From Candidatus Villigracilis propinquus (GTDB lineage: Bacteria > Chloroflexota > Anaerolineae > Anaerolineales > Villigracilaceae): 52,236 nt of DNA. Made by a program: the position numbers and the translations under genes. Location of the stretch: positions 1 to 52,236 of the forward strand of contig JADKDM010000002.1 in the NCBI GenBank assembly GCA_016714565.1, written 5' to 3'. Position 1 is the first letter of the stretch; the number at the start of each line of letters is the position of its first letter. Positions 27,919-38,062 of this stretch are shown here, in pieces. The notes beneath the pieces are model-generated. The model ran no database searches. It was not told the DNA's origin and was given only the letters and a program-made list of their open reading frames with translations.

Positions 27919-29215
27919 TTACCCTTTGGGGTCCTGTGTTTTGGGATAACGGGTGAGCAGGCTGTTCAACACAGCGGGCGGGGTGTTCGAGCCAATTTCA
28001 ACGCCTGCAAATTCTTCAGCGATTTCTGCCAGAGTAGATTTGAGCCCGCCAAAATGCTCCATGATGCTTTTTTGCATGGCTGCGAGTTCAACCTGTACAA
28101 GGTCTGAAGACGCTTCCTCTGCAAGCGAGTTCAATGCCGTTACAAAGTTTCTGTAAGGGTCTCTTCTGATTCACCCAAACGTTCCCTGGTGAAATCGACC
28201 ACTGCATCTTCCATTGACTGTTTGAGTCTTTCATCAGACTCGCGGGCTTCTTTGATCACGCGATTGATAAGCCCCGCTTCTTCATCAAGATCTGATTCTT
28301 TGAGAGCTTCCTGCATGGCCTTGATGTATTCCACATTTTGGCTCCAGAGAATATTTTCCGTGGATTTCACCATCGTGAAGAATTCGGTCTGGGTTTTCTC
28401 GCTTTCATCCAGACTTTTCCAATGGTCGTAGAGGATGCCAAGTTCCATTCTTACCTTGCTGTAATTCCTGACCACGGCATCAAGGTTTCGCAATTCCTGC
28501 CAGCCGATAAAGGCTGCCGTGAATGATGCAGAAAGGGCGACCCAAAGAGGCAGGATGGCTGCCAGAAACACACCCACGCCGCCGGAGATCAGGATCAGCG
28601 CTGCAAGCGTTTGCGTTCATTCTGTCGCTTTACAACTTTATCGCTGTGCCAGTTTAATTGCTGTTCCAGTCTGAAGCGGAAATAATCATCTCCGGTAATA
28701 TCGTGGAAGCCCCAGTCGCTAGCCGGGTCTTCAGGGTTGTAGTGCGGAGGAAGCTGGCCTTTGTAGGCGTCCATCGTCAGCTCACCGTTCATGCCCCGGT
28801 ACACAGATCTTTGAATTTCAACCAGTCTCTTTTCCAGCCATGCGCGGCGGTTTGAGGAATTTTGCAGAATGGTGCGATAGGCGTAGATCTCTTTCAGTAT
28901 TTCTTCCGCGCCTGCGCGAGAGACCAGCCAGTCTCCATTTGAATAGAATGCGCTTGCGTAGGCGGCAAAACCAGATGCAAGTACAGGCAGGAGGATGAGC
29001 AGCCCTCGAACAACTACACCGAGCAGGCCACTTTCCAGCGGGATGCCTTGAGAGAGAATGGCAAATAATGTAGCAAGAACTCCCAAAGTTGCGATCAGCC
29101 GGCGCATTCTGAGGTGGGTTTTTGTTCGTTTGCTTGAAATCGCGTCGAGTTGAGCAAAGCGCGTCCAGGCAATTTCAAGGATGGGAGTTGGTTGTGGAGA
29201 TTGCTGTGTATCCAT
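27919..29215 (-). CDS. SLATT/DUF4231-type membrane protein with two 2-TM modules
   Basis: The protein of about 432 residues is in three readable pieces because of breaks near 28600 and 28150. Module 1: RMRRLIATLGVLATLFAILS and VVRGLLILLPVLASGFAAYA are two membrane helices, followed by AEEILKEIYAYRTILQNSSN. A soluble linker with HYNPEDPASDWGFHDITGDD follows. Module 2: WHSDKVVKRQNERKRLQ leads into GVFLAAILPLWVALSASFTA (helices 3 and 4) and NYSKVRMELGILYDHWKSLD, again the pattern helices-then-charged-helix. This is the layout of SLATT/DUF4231 proteins, which bacterial conflict systems use as membrane-damaging effectors. A coiled-coil tail ends at TAA 27919-27921. The start overlaps the end of the TIR-WD40 gene by 41 bases and has AGAGGAAT. 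Pore formation is inference. Confidence 0.7.
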
Positions 29216-32200
29216 AAAAAGATTCCTCTTTTATTGCTGGGGTAGGTTGGGGCAGATCAGGCGGTATTCCTCTTTCTGGAAGAAGAATATCCATTGGCTC
29301 GGCGTCAAGTTTTTGACTAAACGGGAGCAGGCTGTTTCTGGTAGTTTTTCTTTGGAGATCGTTGTCAAGCAGATTTACATCCCAAATTTGCATGGTCTTT
29401 CTTGGAAACTGTGGATAGCAAGTTGCCATCCGGTGAAAAGTTAATTCCTGAAACCAGATCTCCGTGCGGGATTCGTGCAAGTTCTTCGCCGGTATTGATA
29501 TCCCAGAGATAAACATATCCGTCTACACTGGCGGAGGCGAGCCAGCCCATTTTTGAATTGAAGTCCAGGGAAGTGATTCTTCCATCCTGAAGGAACTGGT
29601 AGGTTGGCTGGGAATAATCTTTTTTATTCATATCCCAGACGTAGATGCTTCCGTCCGAACTGGTGGTTGCCAGCCAGGTGCCTTCCTTGTTGAAGGTGAT
29701 CGATTTGATATCTCCCACCTGGCTGAGCTCGGCGATTTTCACATTTGCCGCCGTATCCCAGAGGATGGTTTTATCCGCGAAGCCGATCGCTAAAATGGGA
29801 TCTTTTGTACTATATGCCGAGGTAAACGGCACTTCACCTTCTTCAAACTGAAGGACATTTGCCTGCGCCCCAATTCGATATCCCAAATATAGAGACTGTT
29901 ATTGCCTTCATTGGTTGTAGCGAGGAATTTTCCATCCGCGCTGATCGCCAGGCCGCTAATATTCGAGCTGTGGGGCAGGGAATGTAAAACTTTCGTTTCG
30001 AGATTGTATAAAATCGCCTGAGAGTTGCCGACTTCTGAATTTTCCGAAATCGCGATCCATTTGGAATCCGGGCTGACCTTTAGTTGTGCGGTGAGCTCTT
30101 CAAAGGTGAGCACCTTTGTTCCCAATGTGCCATCATGAATTGTGGTTATCTGGCTGGTCTGTATCTGCCAGAGGTTTTTATCGTCTGTATTGATAAGCAT
30201 CCATTGCCCGGCAGGGTCGAATTTCGCCTTGTTCACGAATTCAGTAAAGCCAACGTAGCCGATCCTTGCTTTTAATAGGGAAACATCCCAAATGCTGATG
30301 TTGCCCTGCTGGTCGCCGACAAAGATCCGGGTTCCATCCTGGCTGAACACCAATGCGGAGCCAATACCATCCAGCCCGGCTTCGAACATTAATGTGCCGG
30401 TTTGTGAATCCCAAAGCCGCGCAGTCTGGTCATATCCTGTGCTGAGGATCCATTCACCGTTGGGGCTGACTTCCACACGCTGAACAAAACTGCCATGCTG
30501 CATGCGGATCTTTTCCAGCCCGGAAGCTGAATCGACCACCCGAACAATCTTGTCATCTGAGACGGTAACAAACCACGAACTGTCCGGGCTAAAGGCGATA
30601 TCCTCTACCCAGTCCGGGTGTTGAAGGACAATTGTTTGCCGCCCGCTTTCGGCCCGGACTACCTTGATGTGCTGTCTTCGCTTGCAGAAGCAAGGAGCTT
30701 GCCATCCGGGCTGAAAGCCAGGTTGAATATTTCTGCTTCATGAATGGGACCCGGAGCAATAACCCCGGTCATCACTTTCCAGATGCGAACGCCGCCTGTT
30801 TTTGTGCCAACCCCCAGCCATTCTCCGCCCGGGTGGAACTGCACAATACTAACGGGACCTTTTGAGAAGTTGAAGTTGTAAACATTCTGGCGAATATCAA
30901 TGTTGAGGATGGAGACGAATCCGTCTTTACGCCCAACAGCAACGAGTTTGCCATCCGAGCTGAGATCAATATCCAAAACGTCCGCCTGTAATCGAAAACT
31001 TCCAAAGGAGAACCGGTCTTCACATCCCAAAGACTTACCTTGCCATCCAGACTGGCAGTGATGAGAATGCTGCTATCGTTTGAAAGGAATGCATCTGTTA
31101 CATCATTGTCTTGTGGAGGAGTGCAGAACACTTCTTCGCCTTGCAATGTCCATACGCAGGCGGTATGGTCTGTGCTGGAAGAGACAATGTACTGTCCATC
31201 GCGGCTGATGTGAAGATTCCATATCCTGCCGGTGTGCTTTATTTGTTCAAGCGGGTAGGCATCAGGCTAAGGTTGGAACGCAATACATCCTCCGCTTCAT
31301 TATAGGTAGTTTCTATGGATGTTACATCAGATGCCGATACAGCGGCAAGACGGTCCAACGCGTCCAAGGCAAGCAATGTGCTGGTGTCCAGTTCGCCGGC
31401 ACGCTCCTTGTAAACACCGGCTTGTGCGGCGCTTCGCTGTGCCTTGGCTTCGATCTCTTTTTCCAATGCCAGAGCTTCTTTTTCCTCTGCGATTGCCTTT
31501 TGAGCAAGGGCTGTTTGTTCACTTGCTGCGGCAGCAAGTGCGCTGGCTTCGGCTGCTTTTTTGCTATCTACTGCTGAGCGCCACTGGAAAAAAGCAAAAA
31601 TACTCATGAGAATACTCACCACTAATATCAAACCGATTCCAATGGTGAGGTTTCTCTGGCGTTGAACGGCATTTTTTCGGCTGGTACTGATGTACTCCGC
31701 CTGCAAGGGGATAACTTCGCGGCTGATGTGCTGGGTGGATTCAGTCATCCACTTTTCGCCGTTTTCCAGGTCTTCCCCTTGCAGAAGGTAACTGTTGTTC
31801 TTGTTCTTTCGCTCCCATTCAGTGGAGCGTTCGAGCAGACGGGTATGCTGTTGAACCCAACCCAGGTCGGTTTGGATGGCGCTCACTAATTGAGGAATGG
31901 TTGCCTTGAAATCATCTTTGCGGGAACGCATATACACCCAATTGGTTGAAGCCAGTTTGGGGTGCATTTTCTGTCTTTTTTCAGGTTCGCGATACAGAAC
32001 AGGAATGATCTTTTTATTGTTCTTGATACCCAGTTCCAACTCGTTCTGGCAGATTTGAGATTTAAGTGAATCCGGGCTGATGACGAATACAAATGCGTCG
32101 CCGCCTGTGATGGCTGCGCTTATTTCGGCCATCCAATCCGAACTGAGGGGAATCCCTTCCCAATCCACCCAGGCGTCAATGTCTGCTGCGTCGATCGCAT

Positions 32201-32285
32201 CGTTCAGTTTGCGGACGAACAGTTTATCCTTGCGGGAATAGGAAATGAATATTTTTGTTTTACGAACAGTATTTGACTCAGGCAT
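29175..32285 (-). CDS. TIR-transmembrane-WD40 protein (five frame breaks)
   Basis: About 1036 residues. Residues 8-145 are a TIR domain: KIFISYSRKDKLFVRKLNDA, the loop DAWVDWEGI, and GGDAFVFVISPDSLKSQICQ followed by NELELG, with Ser 76, Cys 79 and Glu 82 of the SxxCxxE pattern used by NAD-cleaving TIRs. A linker, one membrane helix (about 211-233) and an Ala/Glu-rich coiled coil (236-300) follow. From 31250 down there are at least ten WD40 repeats, for example LITASLDGKVSLWDVKTGS, LAFSPDGKLLASASED, STGYDQTARLWDSQTG, LATTSSDGSIYVWDM, WLASASVDGYVYLWDINTG. Breaks lie near 31250, 31010, 30655, 29880 and 29400. The start is ATG 32283-32285, 14 bases after the peptidase gene. TIR with WD40 is a known antiviral or cell-death sensor layout; the role here is inferred. 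Confidence 0.85.
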
Positions 32286-32299
32286 GGCTTATTTCGCCC

Positions 32300-33724
32300 T
32301 TATCTGGAAACGAACCACGCAGCGACATAACCTTCGTGAGTGGCATCCTTTACTTTGAGCCATTGATTGTTCGCACCGATCTTCGCTTCGCCGCCCGGTT
32401 CTGCAATGATGAACTCGTAATTGACCGGCACGCGCTTGATCAAAGATGCGTCACTGACGATGGGTTCCTTGCGCATGGATACTGACTCGGCAGTGGTGTG
32501 TACTTTTACTGCGCCGCCCGCCGCAGGGGCAGGCGCGGCTGCGGTGGTTGCCTGGGCTGTGGAGCCGCCCGCGTATTTCACATACCACGCCGCTACATAG
32601 CCATCCTTTTATTCTGGTCGCGAACCTTGAGCCACTGGTTTTGAACGCCGACCTTGGGGATGGCCTGATTGGCAGGCTCAAGGCAAATGAGCTGTTCCGT
32701 AGGCGGTACTTTGCGAATCAATGTTTCGTTTGAAATCACGGGCTGGCTGCGGAAGGATAATTCTTCCGTGGGGACGAGCGCCAATGCGCCAGCCGGTACT
32801 GGAGTGGGTGCGGGTGCTGCGCCGCCAGGTTTGGGAGCAGGGGCAGCGCCACCCGGTTTCGGGGCGGAACCTGCCGCGGGAGCAGAAACAGTTACCGGCG
32901 CGGATGAAGCGGGCTTATTCTTCGTCTCAGAAACGTACCATGCGGCCACATATCCTTGATCGCCCTTCGGATCCTGCACTTGAATCCACTGGCCTTGCAC
33001 GCCAAGTTTTGATTTAACCTGTGCTTTCGGCTCAAGGCAGATCAATTCTGTGGTGGCTACCATGCGCTTCCACAAATAGCCGCCAACAGAAGGGTCGGCA
33101 CGCAGAGAGAGGTCATCTTCCGCCGCGTAGATGATAAATTTTTCAGCGGGTACTTCCACCTTTGTCACCTTGGGAGGTTCGGGCGGGGTGGTGCTGTAGG
33201 CATTGAACCAGATCACGCCGCTGATCTCGGAGGCGAGTTTTGCGCCGTTGTATTTGTAACGGGTGGTCAGCAGCACTTCCTTATCAGGGCCGTCACCGCC
33301 GTATTTGTACGGGTCATAGAGGACGTAATCTTCGCCTTTTCTTTCTTTCACCAGCACAAAGTGGGTTTGGATCCCCGCTTGCTTGTTCCAGTCCACTTGC
33401 AGGATGACAGGTTTTCCCTGCGCCACTGCCGCATCTATTTGAGTAAGAGGAGCAGGGTAGGCTTCACAGGCTTGAAAATCCTGAAAAGCGCTGTTGGGCC
33501 AAACATACGGCAACACACTGGGGATAAAAAATGCCCCTTGAAAGCCGCCAGCGTTTTTCATTTTTTCGTTGACAGTTACAGGGGTTTCGCTATATCCAAT
33601 TCCATTCAGCATCATTGTGACAGATGTGAGCAGGCACCCCAGCCGCCAATGGTTTCGCTTGAATGTCCGAGAGATGTTTTCTTCCAGGCATCGTCGTTCT
33701 GGTAAAGGTTTTCGTGACAAACAT
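32300..33724 (-). CDS. C39-like peptidase domain protein with three SH3b repeats
   Basis: After the start (ATG 33722-33724, AGGAGG nine bases before) and two early breaks near 33700 and 33640, the frame gives WGCLLTSVTMMLNGIGY with the catalytic Cys, a GFQGAFFIPSVLPYVWP loop, DAAVAQGKPVILQVDWN, then THFVLVKERKGEDYVLYDP with the catalytic His and Asp: a papain-like C39 fold. Three SH3b repeats follow, each with S(F/L/M)R, a CLEP or AEPG loop and a W(L/I)KV...GYVAAWYV end (positions about 33100, 32740 and 32470). The last break is near 32610. There is no obvious signal peptide in the readable frame, so export is uncertain. About 474 residues. It is the first of four tightly packed genes with TIR-WD40, SLATT and DRHyd-TPR proteins. 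Confidence 0.8.
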
Positions 33725-33888
33725 AAGGCCTTACCTCCTGCGGTTCAATAAATTGAGATTAACTGGGACGATTTTACTCGAAATTACTTTGCAACGAACT
33801 TGCAACTTTTTAAGGTTGGGTGGACAGGCTTCGCCTCATTCTTCGCCTCGGCCTGCCAGCCAGCCCAAACATTTCTTCACCTGTATCA

Positions 33889-35160
33889 TTATCCACAACA
33901 AACCCACGCACCCGCCATTAGTTCCTCGGGGATGCCCGCATCGCTGGCGAATTGACGCGCCACGAACTTGCCGCCCTGCATCACATATTCGATATTCTTT
34001 CTATCCGCCAGCGTTTTCAGATCATCCAGCGGATTCTTTTTCACGACGATCAGATCTGCCAGTTTACCGGCTTCCAGCGTGCCGAGCTTTTTCTCCCAGC
34101 CCAATGCTCGCGCCGCAGTCTTTGTGGATGCGACGATGCACTCCATGGACGAAAGCCCCGCCTCGGCCATGTAAGCCAGTTCCATCGCATTCTCCCCGTG
34201 GAAGTTGTATGGAGTTGCCGCATCCGTACCCATTGCAATGGGCACGCCCATCTCATGCGCCTTGCGGATGGAGAGCAGCGCATCTTCCTGAGTCTCCTTG
34301 CTCTTTTCCATGATCCAATCTGGAATGCCGGGCTTGTCTCCGTAAATGACATCGTAGCCAGCCTTCAAAGTGGGCACGAGGAATATTTCTTCTTTTGCCA
34401 TGCGTTCCATTACATGCGGGTCTTGATTGAGATAGGTTCCATGCTCAATGGTCTTTGCGCCCGCTTCCACTGCATTGCGGATGCCTTCAATCCCATGCGC
34501 GTGAGCCGCCACGATCTTGCCGACCTTTGCAGCCTCCACCACGGCAGCGCGGATCTCTTCCATTTCAAACTGTGCCGCGCCGGGTTTTTCTCCGGGTGCA
34601 AGCACGGCTCCCGTTGCCAGCATTTTGATCAAGTCAGCGCCAGCCTTTAGCTGTTCGCGCGCCGCCTTACGGACCTCATCCACACCATCTGCTTCGCGGT
34701 ACATCCCGTCATACCATTCGCTGCCCGTAGATGTGATCGAAAGCAATTTGCCTGCCAGCGACATGCGCGGCGCGGCGAACATGCCTGCTTCCACAGCTTT
34801 GCGCAGCGAGAACTCAAGGTGATGTCTCCCGCCCACATCGCGGATGGTGGTAATACCCGCCGCCAGTGTGTTCTGCGCGTGCTTCAACATGATGAGTGAC
34901 GTCCAGCCCCACGGGCCGGTCATCGTGCTGTCTGGCAGGCATTCTGCCGCAATGTGAACGTGGCAATCGATCAGCCCGGGCAGAATATATTTGCCGGTCA
35001 TATCCATCTCGTTGACCGTTTTTTCAGGAGGCTGAATCCACTTTTCTGAAACACCCGCGTAGATCACCTTGTCATTTTCAATTGCAATAATGCTCCGTTC
35101 AATGGGTTTGTTTCCGTTTCCGTCTATCAGGGTGGCATTTTTTAGTATGGTGACGGTCAT
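33889..35160 (-). CDS. Metal-dependent amidohydrolase (imidazolonepropionase/prolidase-like)
   Basis: An intact 423-residue enzyme. Metal site: LPGLIDCHVHIAAE (His 67, His 69), a Lys in LIKMLATGAVLAPG (Lys 179), AAHAHGIEGI (His 220/222), IEHGTYLNQ (His 240) and IAMGTDAATP (Asp 313). This is the two-metal layout of the amidohydrolase superfamily branch that includes Xaa-Pro and other dipeptidases and imidazolonepropionase-like enzymes. The tail VVKKNPLDDLKTLADRKNIE with YVMQGGKFV is typical. The start MTVTILKNATLIDGNGNKPI has a weak ribosome site. It is cytoplasmic by its lack of a signal. Substrate unknown. It is the gene upstream of the four-gene island but with about 165 bases between, so not clearly part of it. 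Confidence 0.9.
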   Translation of the reverse strand: MTVTILKNATLIDGNGNKPIERSIIAIENDKVIYAGVSEKWIQPPEKTVNEMDMTGKYILPGLIDCHVHIAAECLPDSTMTGPWGWTSLIMLKHAQNTLAAGITTIRDVGGRHHLEFSLRKAVEAGMFAAPRMSLAGKLLSITSTGSEWYDGMYREADGVDEVRKAAREQLKAGADLIKMLATGAVLAPGEKPGAAQFEMEEIRAAVVEAAKVGKIVAAHAHGIEGIRNAVEAGAKTIEHGTYLNQDPHVMERMAKEEIFLVPTLKAGYDVIYGDKPGIPDWIMEKSKETQEDALLSIRKAHEMGVPIAMGTDAATPYNFHGENAMELAYMAEAGLSSMECIVASTKTAARALGWEKKLGTLEAGKLADLIVVKKNPLDDLKTLADRKNIEYVMQGGKFVARQFASDAGIPEELMAGAWVCCG

Positions 35161-35217
35161 GATGGATTTCTCCAGAGTTTATTAATGGGTTAAAGGCAGT
35201 ATAGCATGGGGAATCAA

Positions 35218-35239
35218 AATGCGGCAAAGATGCCGCATT
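35218..35239. terminator. Hairpin between phosphoesterase and amidohydrolase genes
   Basis: A perfect nine-base stem AATGCGGCA/TGCCGCATT with a four-base loop; T-rich on the plus side (ATTATTTTT), only a short T stretch on the minus side. It lies 24 bases after the metallophosphoesterase stop. Confidence 0.55.
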
Positions 35240-35262
35240 ATTTTTGAAGTAAGAGACTTTGA

Positions 35263-35994
35263 TTATTGATACTGCTTGAGCCACCAGTCGGCGCCTGGCA
35301 GGCTGCTTTCCTTTACAACCTTCAACAACGCTTCTGTGTCAAAATAAACGCGGCGAAGGTCTACATCGAAAGAATTTCCCGATTGGTCAATGACCGCGTA
35401 CTCCGCCCAAGGCAGCAAGCGGGGCGGGTTACCCGGCGAAAAGGCAAACTCAAAAGCATTGCCAACACTGCCCGAATTCAGGATCAATTTTTTTCCGTAG
35501 CGTCGATGCATTTGGATGTGTGAATGTCCGCCAATGAAAACAGTGGAAGATTGTTCTGCAAAATATTTGTCCAGCAATTCCGGCGACGTAGTGGCTTGAA
35601 TGATGTCTGTCGTTGAAATAGGTGACCCGTGAAATGCCAATAACTGCACGCCGTTTGGGAATTCGATTTTGTGAGTGCTCTGAAACGACTTCAAAAATTC
35701 AAAACTGTCCGGTGTGAGCTGGTCGCGGCACCAATACAGGTCAGGAACCAAATGCTCGGTGATCTCAAACTCCGGCGCTTTTTCAGGGTCAAGGATTGCC
35801 TCATCATGATTTCCCATGATGTAGATGCAGTTCAACTCTTTCAACGCGTTCAGCGTTTCCAGCGGCTGCGGCCCAAGGCTGATGGTGTCTCCCAGGCAGA
35901 TGATCTCATCAGTGCCGTGTTTTTTAATATCGGCAAGAACAGCCCGAAGAGCTGTTAAGTTGCCGTGAATGTCAGAAATAAAAGCAATGCGCAT
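35263..35994 (-). CDS. Calcineurin-like metallophosphoesterase (YfcE/diadenosine type)
   Basis: An intact 243-residue enzyme with all metal motifs of the family: FISDIHGN (Asp 8, His 10), CLGDTISLGP (Asp 36), IMGNHDEAIL (Asn 62, His 63), AFHGSP (His 123) and FIGGHSHIQM (His 158, His 160). It ends with a family-typical LNSGSVGNAFEF and WAEYAVID. Likely a phosphodiesterase on small molecules or a phosphoprotein phosphatase; substrate unknown. The start MRIAFIS follows GGAATC. The frame is clean. Confidence 0.9.
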   Translation of the reverse strand: MRIAFISDIHGNLTALRAVLADIKKHGTDEIICLGDTISLGPQPLETLNALKELNCIYIMGNHDEAILDPEKAPEFEITEHLVPDLYWCRDQLTPDSFEFLKSFQSTHKIEFPNGVQLLAFHGSPISTTDIIQATTSPELLDKYFAEQSSTVFIGGHSHIQMHRRYGKKLILNSGSVGNAFEFAFSPGNPPRLLPWAEYAVIDQSGNSFDVDLRRVYFDTEALLKVVKESSLPGADWWLKQYQ

Positions 35995-36143
35995 CAGATT
36001 CCTTTTCGTTCACCATTGTACACGACGCGGGTGAATATTGGATATTTTCAATCAAATTAGAACTTTTGGGTGATATTCCCGCATCTTGATGAAATTACCG
36101 CCTCTTTCCGCGCCCCTGCCTGCCCGCTGACCTATTGCATTTT

Positions 36144-36605
36144 CTACTCTGTGTGCGAGTGAACGAGAATTTCATTCCTGTTGATTTCAACATCCAGCGC
36201 ATCACCATATTGGACTTCGGGAATTTGATATGTGATCACTTCGATAAGGGATGGATTTTGAAAGTGGGTTTTCTTCGTCTCAGGGTGTGGATAATACACC
36301 CAGCCCGCATACTCCATGCCTTTGAAGAACACCTTACAGCGTGAGAATGAAAACGTCTCCGGCGGGTGTAAATCAGTCCACTCGACCAGTGGGAAGGTGA
36401 ACTCAGGTTTGGTCATTTCGAATTCCAACGGCGCAACCGAGATGTTCAGGGTTCCGTTGAAGTAAAGGGACAGGTCAAGGCCAAGTTCTTTGAAGTATGG
36501 CTTTTGCTTTTCAAGCGAGCTGTATGGATATGCTGTGGATGGCCGCGAAGCGACTTGATGTCCCTGCATAAGGATGCCTGTGAGGTGAACCCATGAAGCG
36601 TTCAT
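36144..36605 (-). CDS. Uncharacterised conserved protein
   Basis: About 153 residues if started at ATG 36603-36605 (MNASWVHLTG). It is a soluble, mostly beta protein judging by alternating residues (LSLYFNGTLNISVAPLEFEM, TFSFSRCKVFFKGMEYAGWV, VITYQIPEVQYGDALDVEIN). A frame-open extension upstream to 36641 lies inside the haemolysin III gene and is less likely. I do not recognise the family. The base use looks like its neighbours. It lies 10 bases after the haemolysin III gene, so co-transcription is likely. Confidence 0.65.
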   Translation of the reverse strand: MNASWVHLTGILMQGHQVASRPSTAYPYSSLEKQKPYFKELGLDLSLYFNGTLNISVAPLEFEMTKPEFTFPLVEWTDLHPPETFSFSRCKVFFKGMEYAGWVYYPHPETKKTHFQNPSLIEVITYQIPEVQYGDALDVEINRNEILVHSHTE

Positions 36606-36615
36606 GTCAGGTTTG

Positions 36616-37313
36616 TCATTTTGTTGGATACGGCAGGACATAAAACAGCATCACTAAAAACATAAATGTATTGCCTGCCAATACACAGATATGCCATATC
36701 TCGTGGTTTCCAAAATATGGCGGGAATGGATTCGGCCTCCCGTTCGCAAAGATCAAAGCGCCGACGGTGTAGAACAGTCCGCCCGCAATGAGCAGGGACA
36801 TGGCTCCCATGCCAAGCTGGTTGTAGATGGGGCCGATCAGAAAGACGATGATCCAGCCCATGAGCAGAAAGCTTATGTTGGACATCAGGACTGAAATTTT
36901 GTGAAGAAAATGGATTTGAGGGTAATGAAGAAAATCGCTAAACTCCAAATGACCCCGAACAGCACCCAGCCAGTTGCTCCGCTGAAAATGGTCAGACAGA
37001 ACGGGGTGTACGTCCCTGCGATGAGGATGTAGATGGCGTTGTGGTCAAGAATCCCAAAGACGCGCAGATACCTGCCGAAGAGTAAAAAGAAATGCAGAAG
37101 ACAACTGAATAGAAAAGACAGGAACAGACTCGTCCCGTAAATTGCAAAGCCGATGATGTGCGCGGGCTTGTTTGCAATTGCGGCCAATGTGACCAGCACC
37201 GCCAGCGCAGAGATGGACAGGATCGCGCCGATGAGGTGGCTGATGGCGTTGAAATATTCGTTGCTGTCTGGCGCGGAGATGAGCGGGTCGAGGGCGGGTT
37301 TTTGTAAGGTCAT
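36616..37313 (-). CDS. Haemolysin III/PAQR family membrane protein (one frame break)
   Basis: MTLQKPALDPLISA, then SNEYFNAISHLIGAILSISA (the start of the seven-helix PAQR domain with its conserved His), then SLFLSFLFSCLLHFFLLFGR, VFGILDHNAIYILIAGTYTP (the DHxAIyilIAGTYTP signature), then a frame break near 36905, and LMGWIIVFLIGPIY through NHEIWHICVLAGNTFMFLVM (the last conserved His pair). Bacterial members (YqfA/HlyIII) are probably metal-dependent hydrolases in the membrane rather than toxins. The start ATG 37311-37313 is taken because an upstream extension is not hydrophobic. About 232 residues, the family size. Confidence 0.85.
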
Positions 37314-37420
37314 AGGCGCGAGTATATCGTATTCCCTTTGTAACCTGAACAAATATAAAAAATGAAACTGCCTAAAAAAACAACCTCATTTTTTATGATC
37401 AGTTTTTTGTGGTGTTTCAA

Positions 37421-37974
37421 TTATGAGGGGACTTGCAATGTCCCATTTGCTGCCATCACTCCCATTACAGACATGAGAACAACTAGTAGAAATAGAATTC
37501 CCATTACCCAATTCATCCATTTCTTTTCGGGGTGGTTGATCCAGTAATATAGAATGGCAGAAAGCAGGAAGGCTTGTGGCACAACCTCTACATAGCTGGT
37601 GATGGATGTGGGGATAATGGTGTAGATTATGCCTTCAACGGAGCCAGGGGCCGCCCCAAACGTGGAGAGGATTCCCAAAGCAACCAGAGTCCACCATAAA
37701 TGAGCCAGCCATTTTTTCTGCTGAAAAATATCTCGCGCAAAGGGTAGAATGCCAGCGCAAAGATCAGTCCGCGGATAGGTTGGAGCATTGGCCCTGCGGC
37801 TACCCATGGACTGTCCGTCGGGCGCATGAAGCAGGCTAATGCACCTTCTGCAAATGACTGGCTGTAGTTAAGAAAGGTATAAGCCAGAATCCCCATCAGA
37901 AAATATGTGAGCGTGTGTACCACGCTGGTTTTGACAATGAGCCCCCATAGGGTGGTTTGATTTGAATTGTTCAT
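37421..37974 (-). CDS. Uncharacterised membrane protein (one frame break)
   Basis: MNNSNQTTLWGLIVKTSVVH begins behind GGAAGG; TLTYFLMGILAYTFLNYSQS is helix 1, IRGLIFALAFYPLREIFFS helix 2, WLIYGGLWTLVALGILST-like helix 3 (broken near 37672), FGAAPGSVEGIIYTIIP a loop, ITSYVEVVPQAFLLSAILYYW helix 4 and WVMGILFLLVVLMSVMGV helix 5. About 184 residues. I do not know its role. A well-spaced promoter precedes it. Confidence 0.65.
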
Positions 37975-37995
37975 TTTTTCCCTTCCTTCCACCCT

Positions 37996-38024
37996 AGCAT
38001 ACAGTTTGGAGTTGATCAATTCAA
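37996..38024 (-). promoter_or_regulatory. Promoter for the membrane protein gene
   Basis: On the minus strand TTGAAT (38019-38024) and TATGCT (37996-38001) are separated by exactly 17 bases; the gene start is about 22 bases further on with GGAAGG. Confidence 0.6.
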
Positions 38025-38062
38025 GTGATGTTTATCACCCTGCATATCGTCGATGAATTCGT

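Noticed and set aside
33750..33800. Promoter for the four-gene island near a TTGCAA direct repeat and TAAAAT
   Set aside because: No pair of boxes with correct spacing could be fixed, so no promoter is claimed.
33663..34650. Long open frames of 216 and 232 residues on the plus strand
   Set aside because: They are antisense to the intact amidohydrolase, have no family signature and follow from its codon bias.
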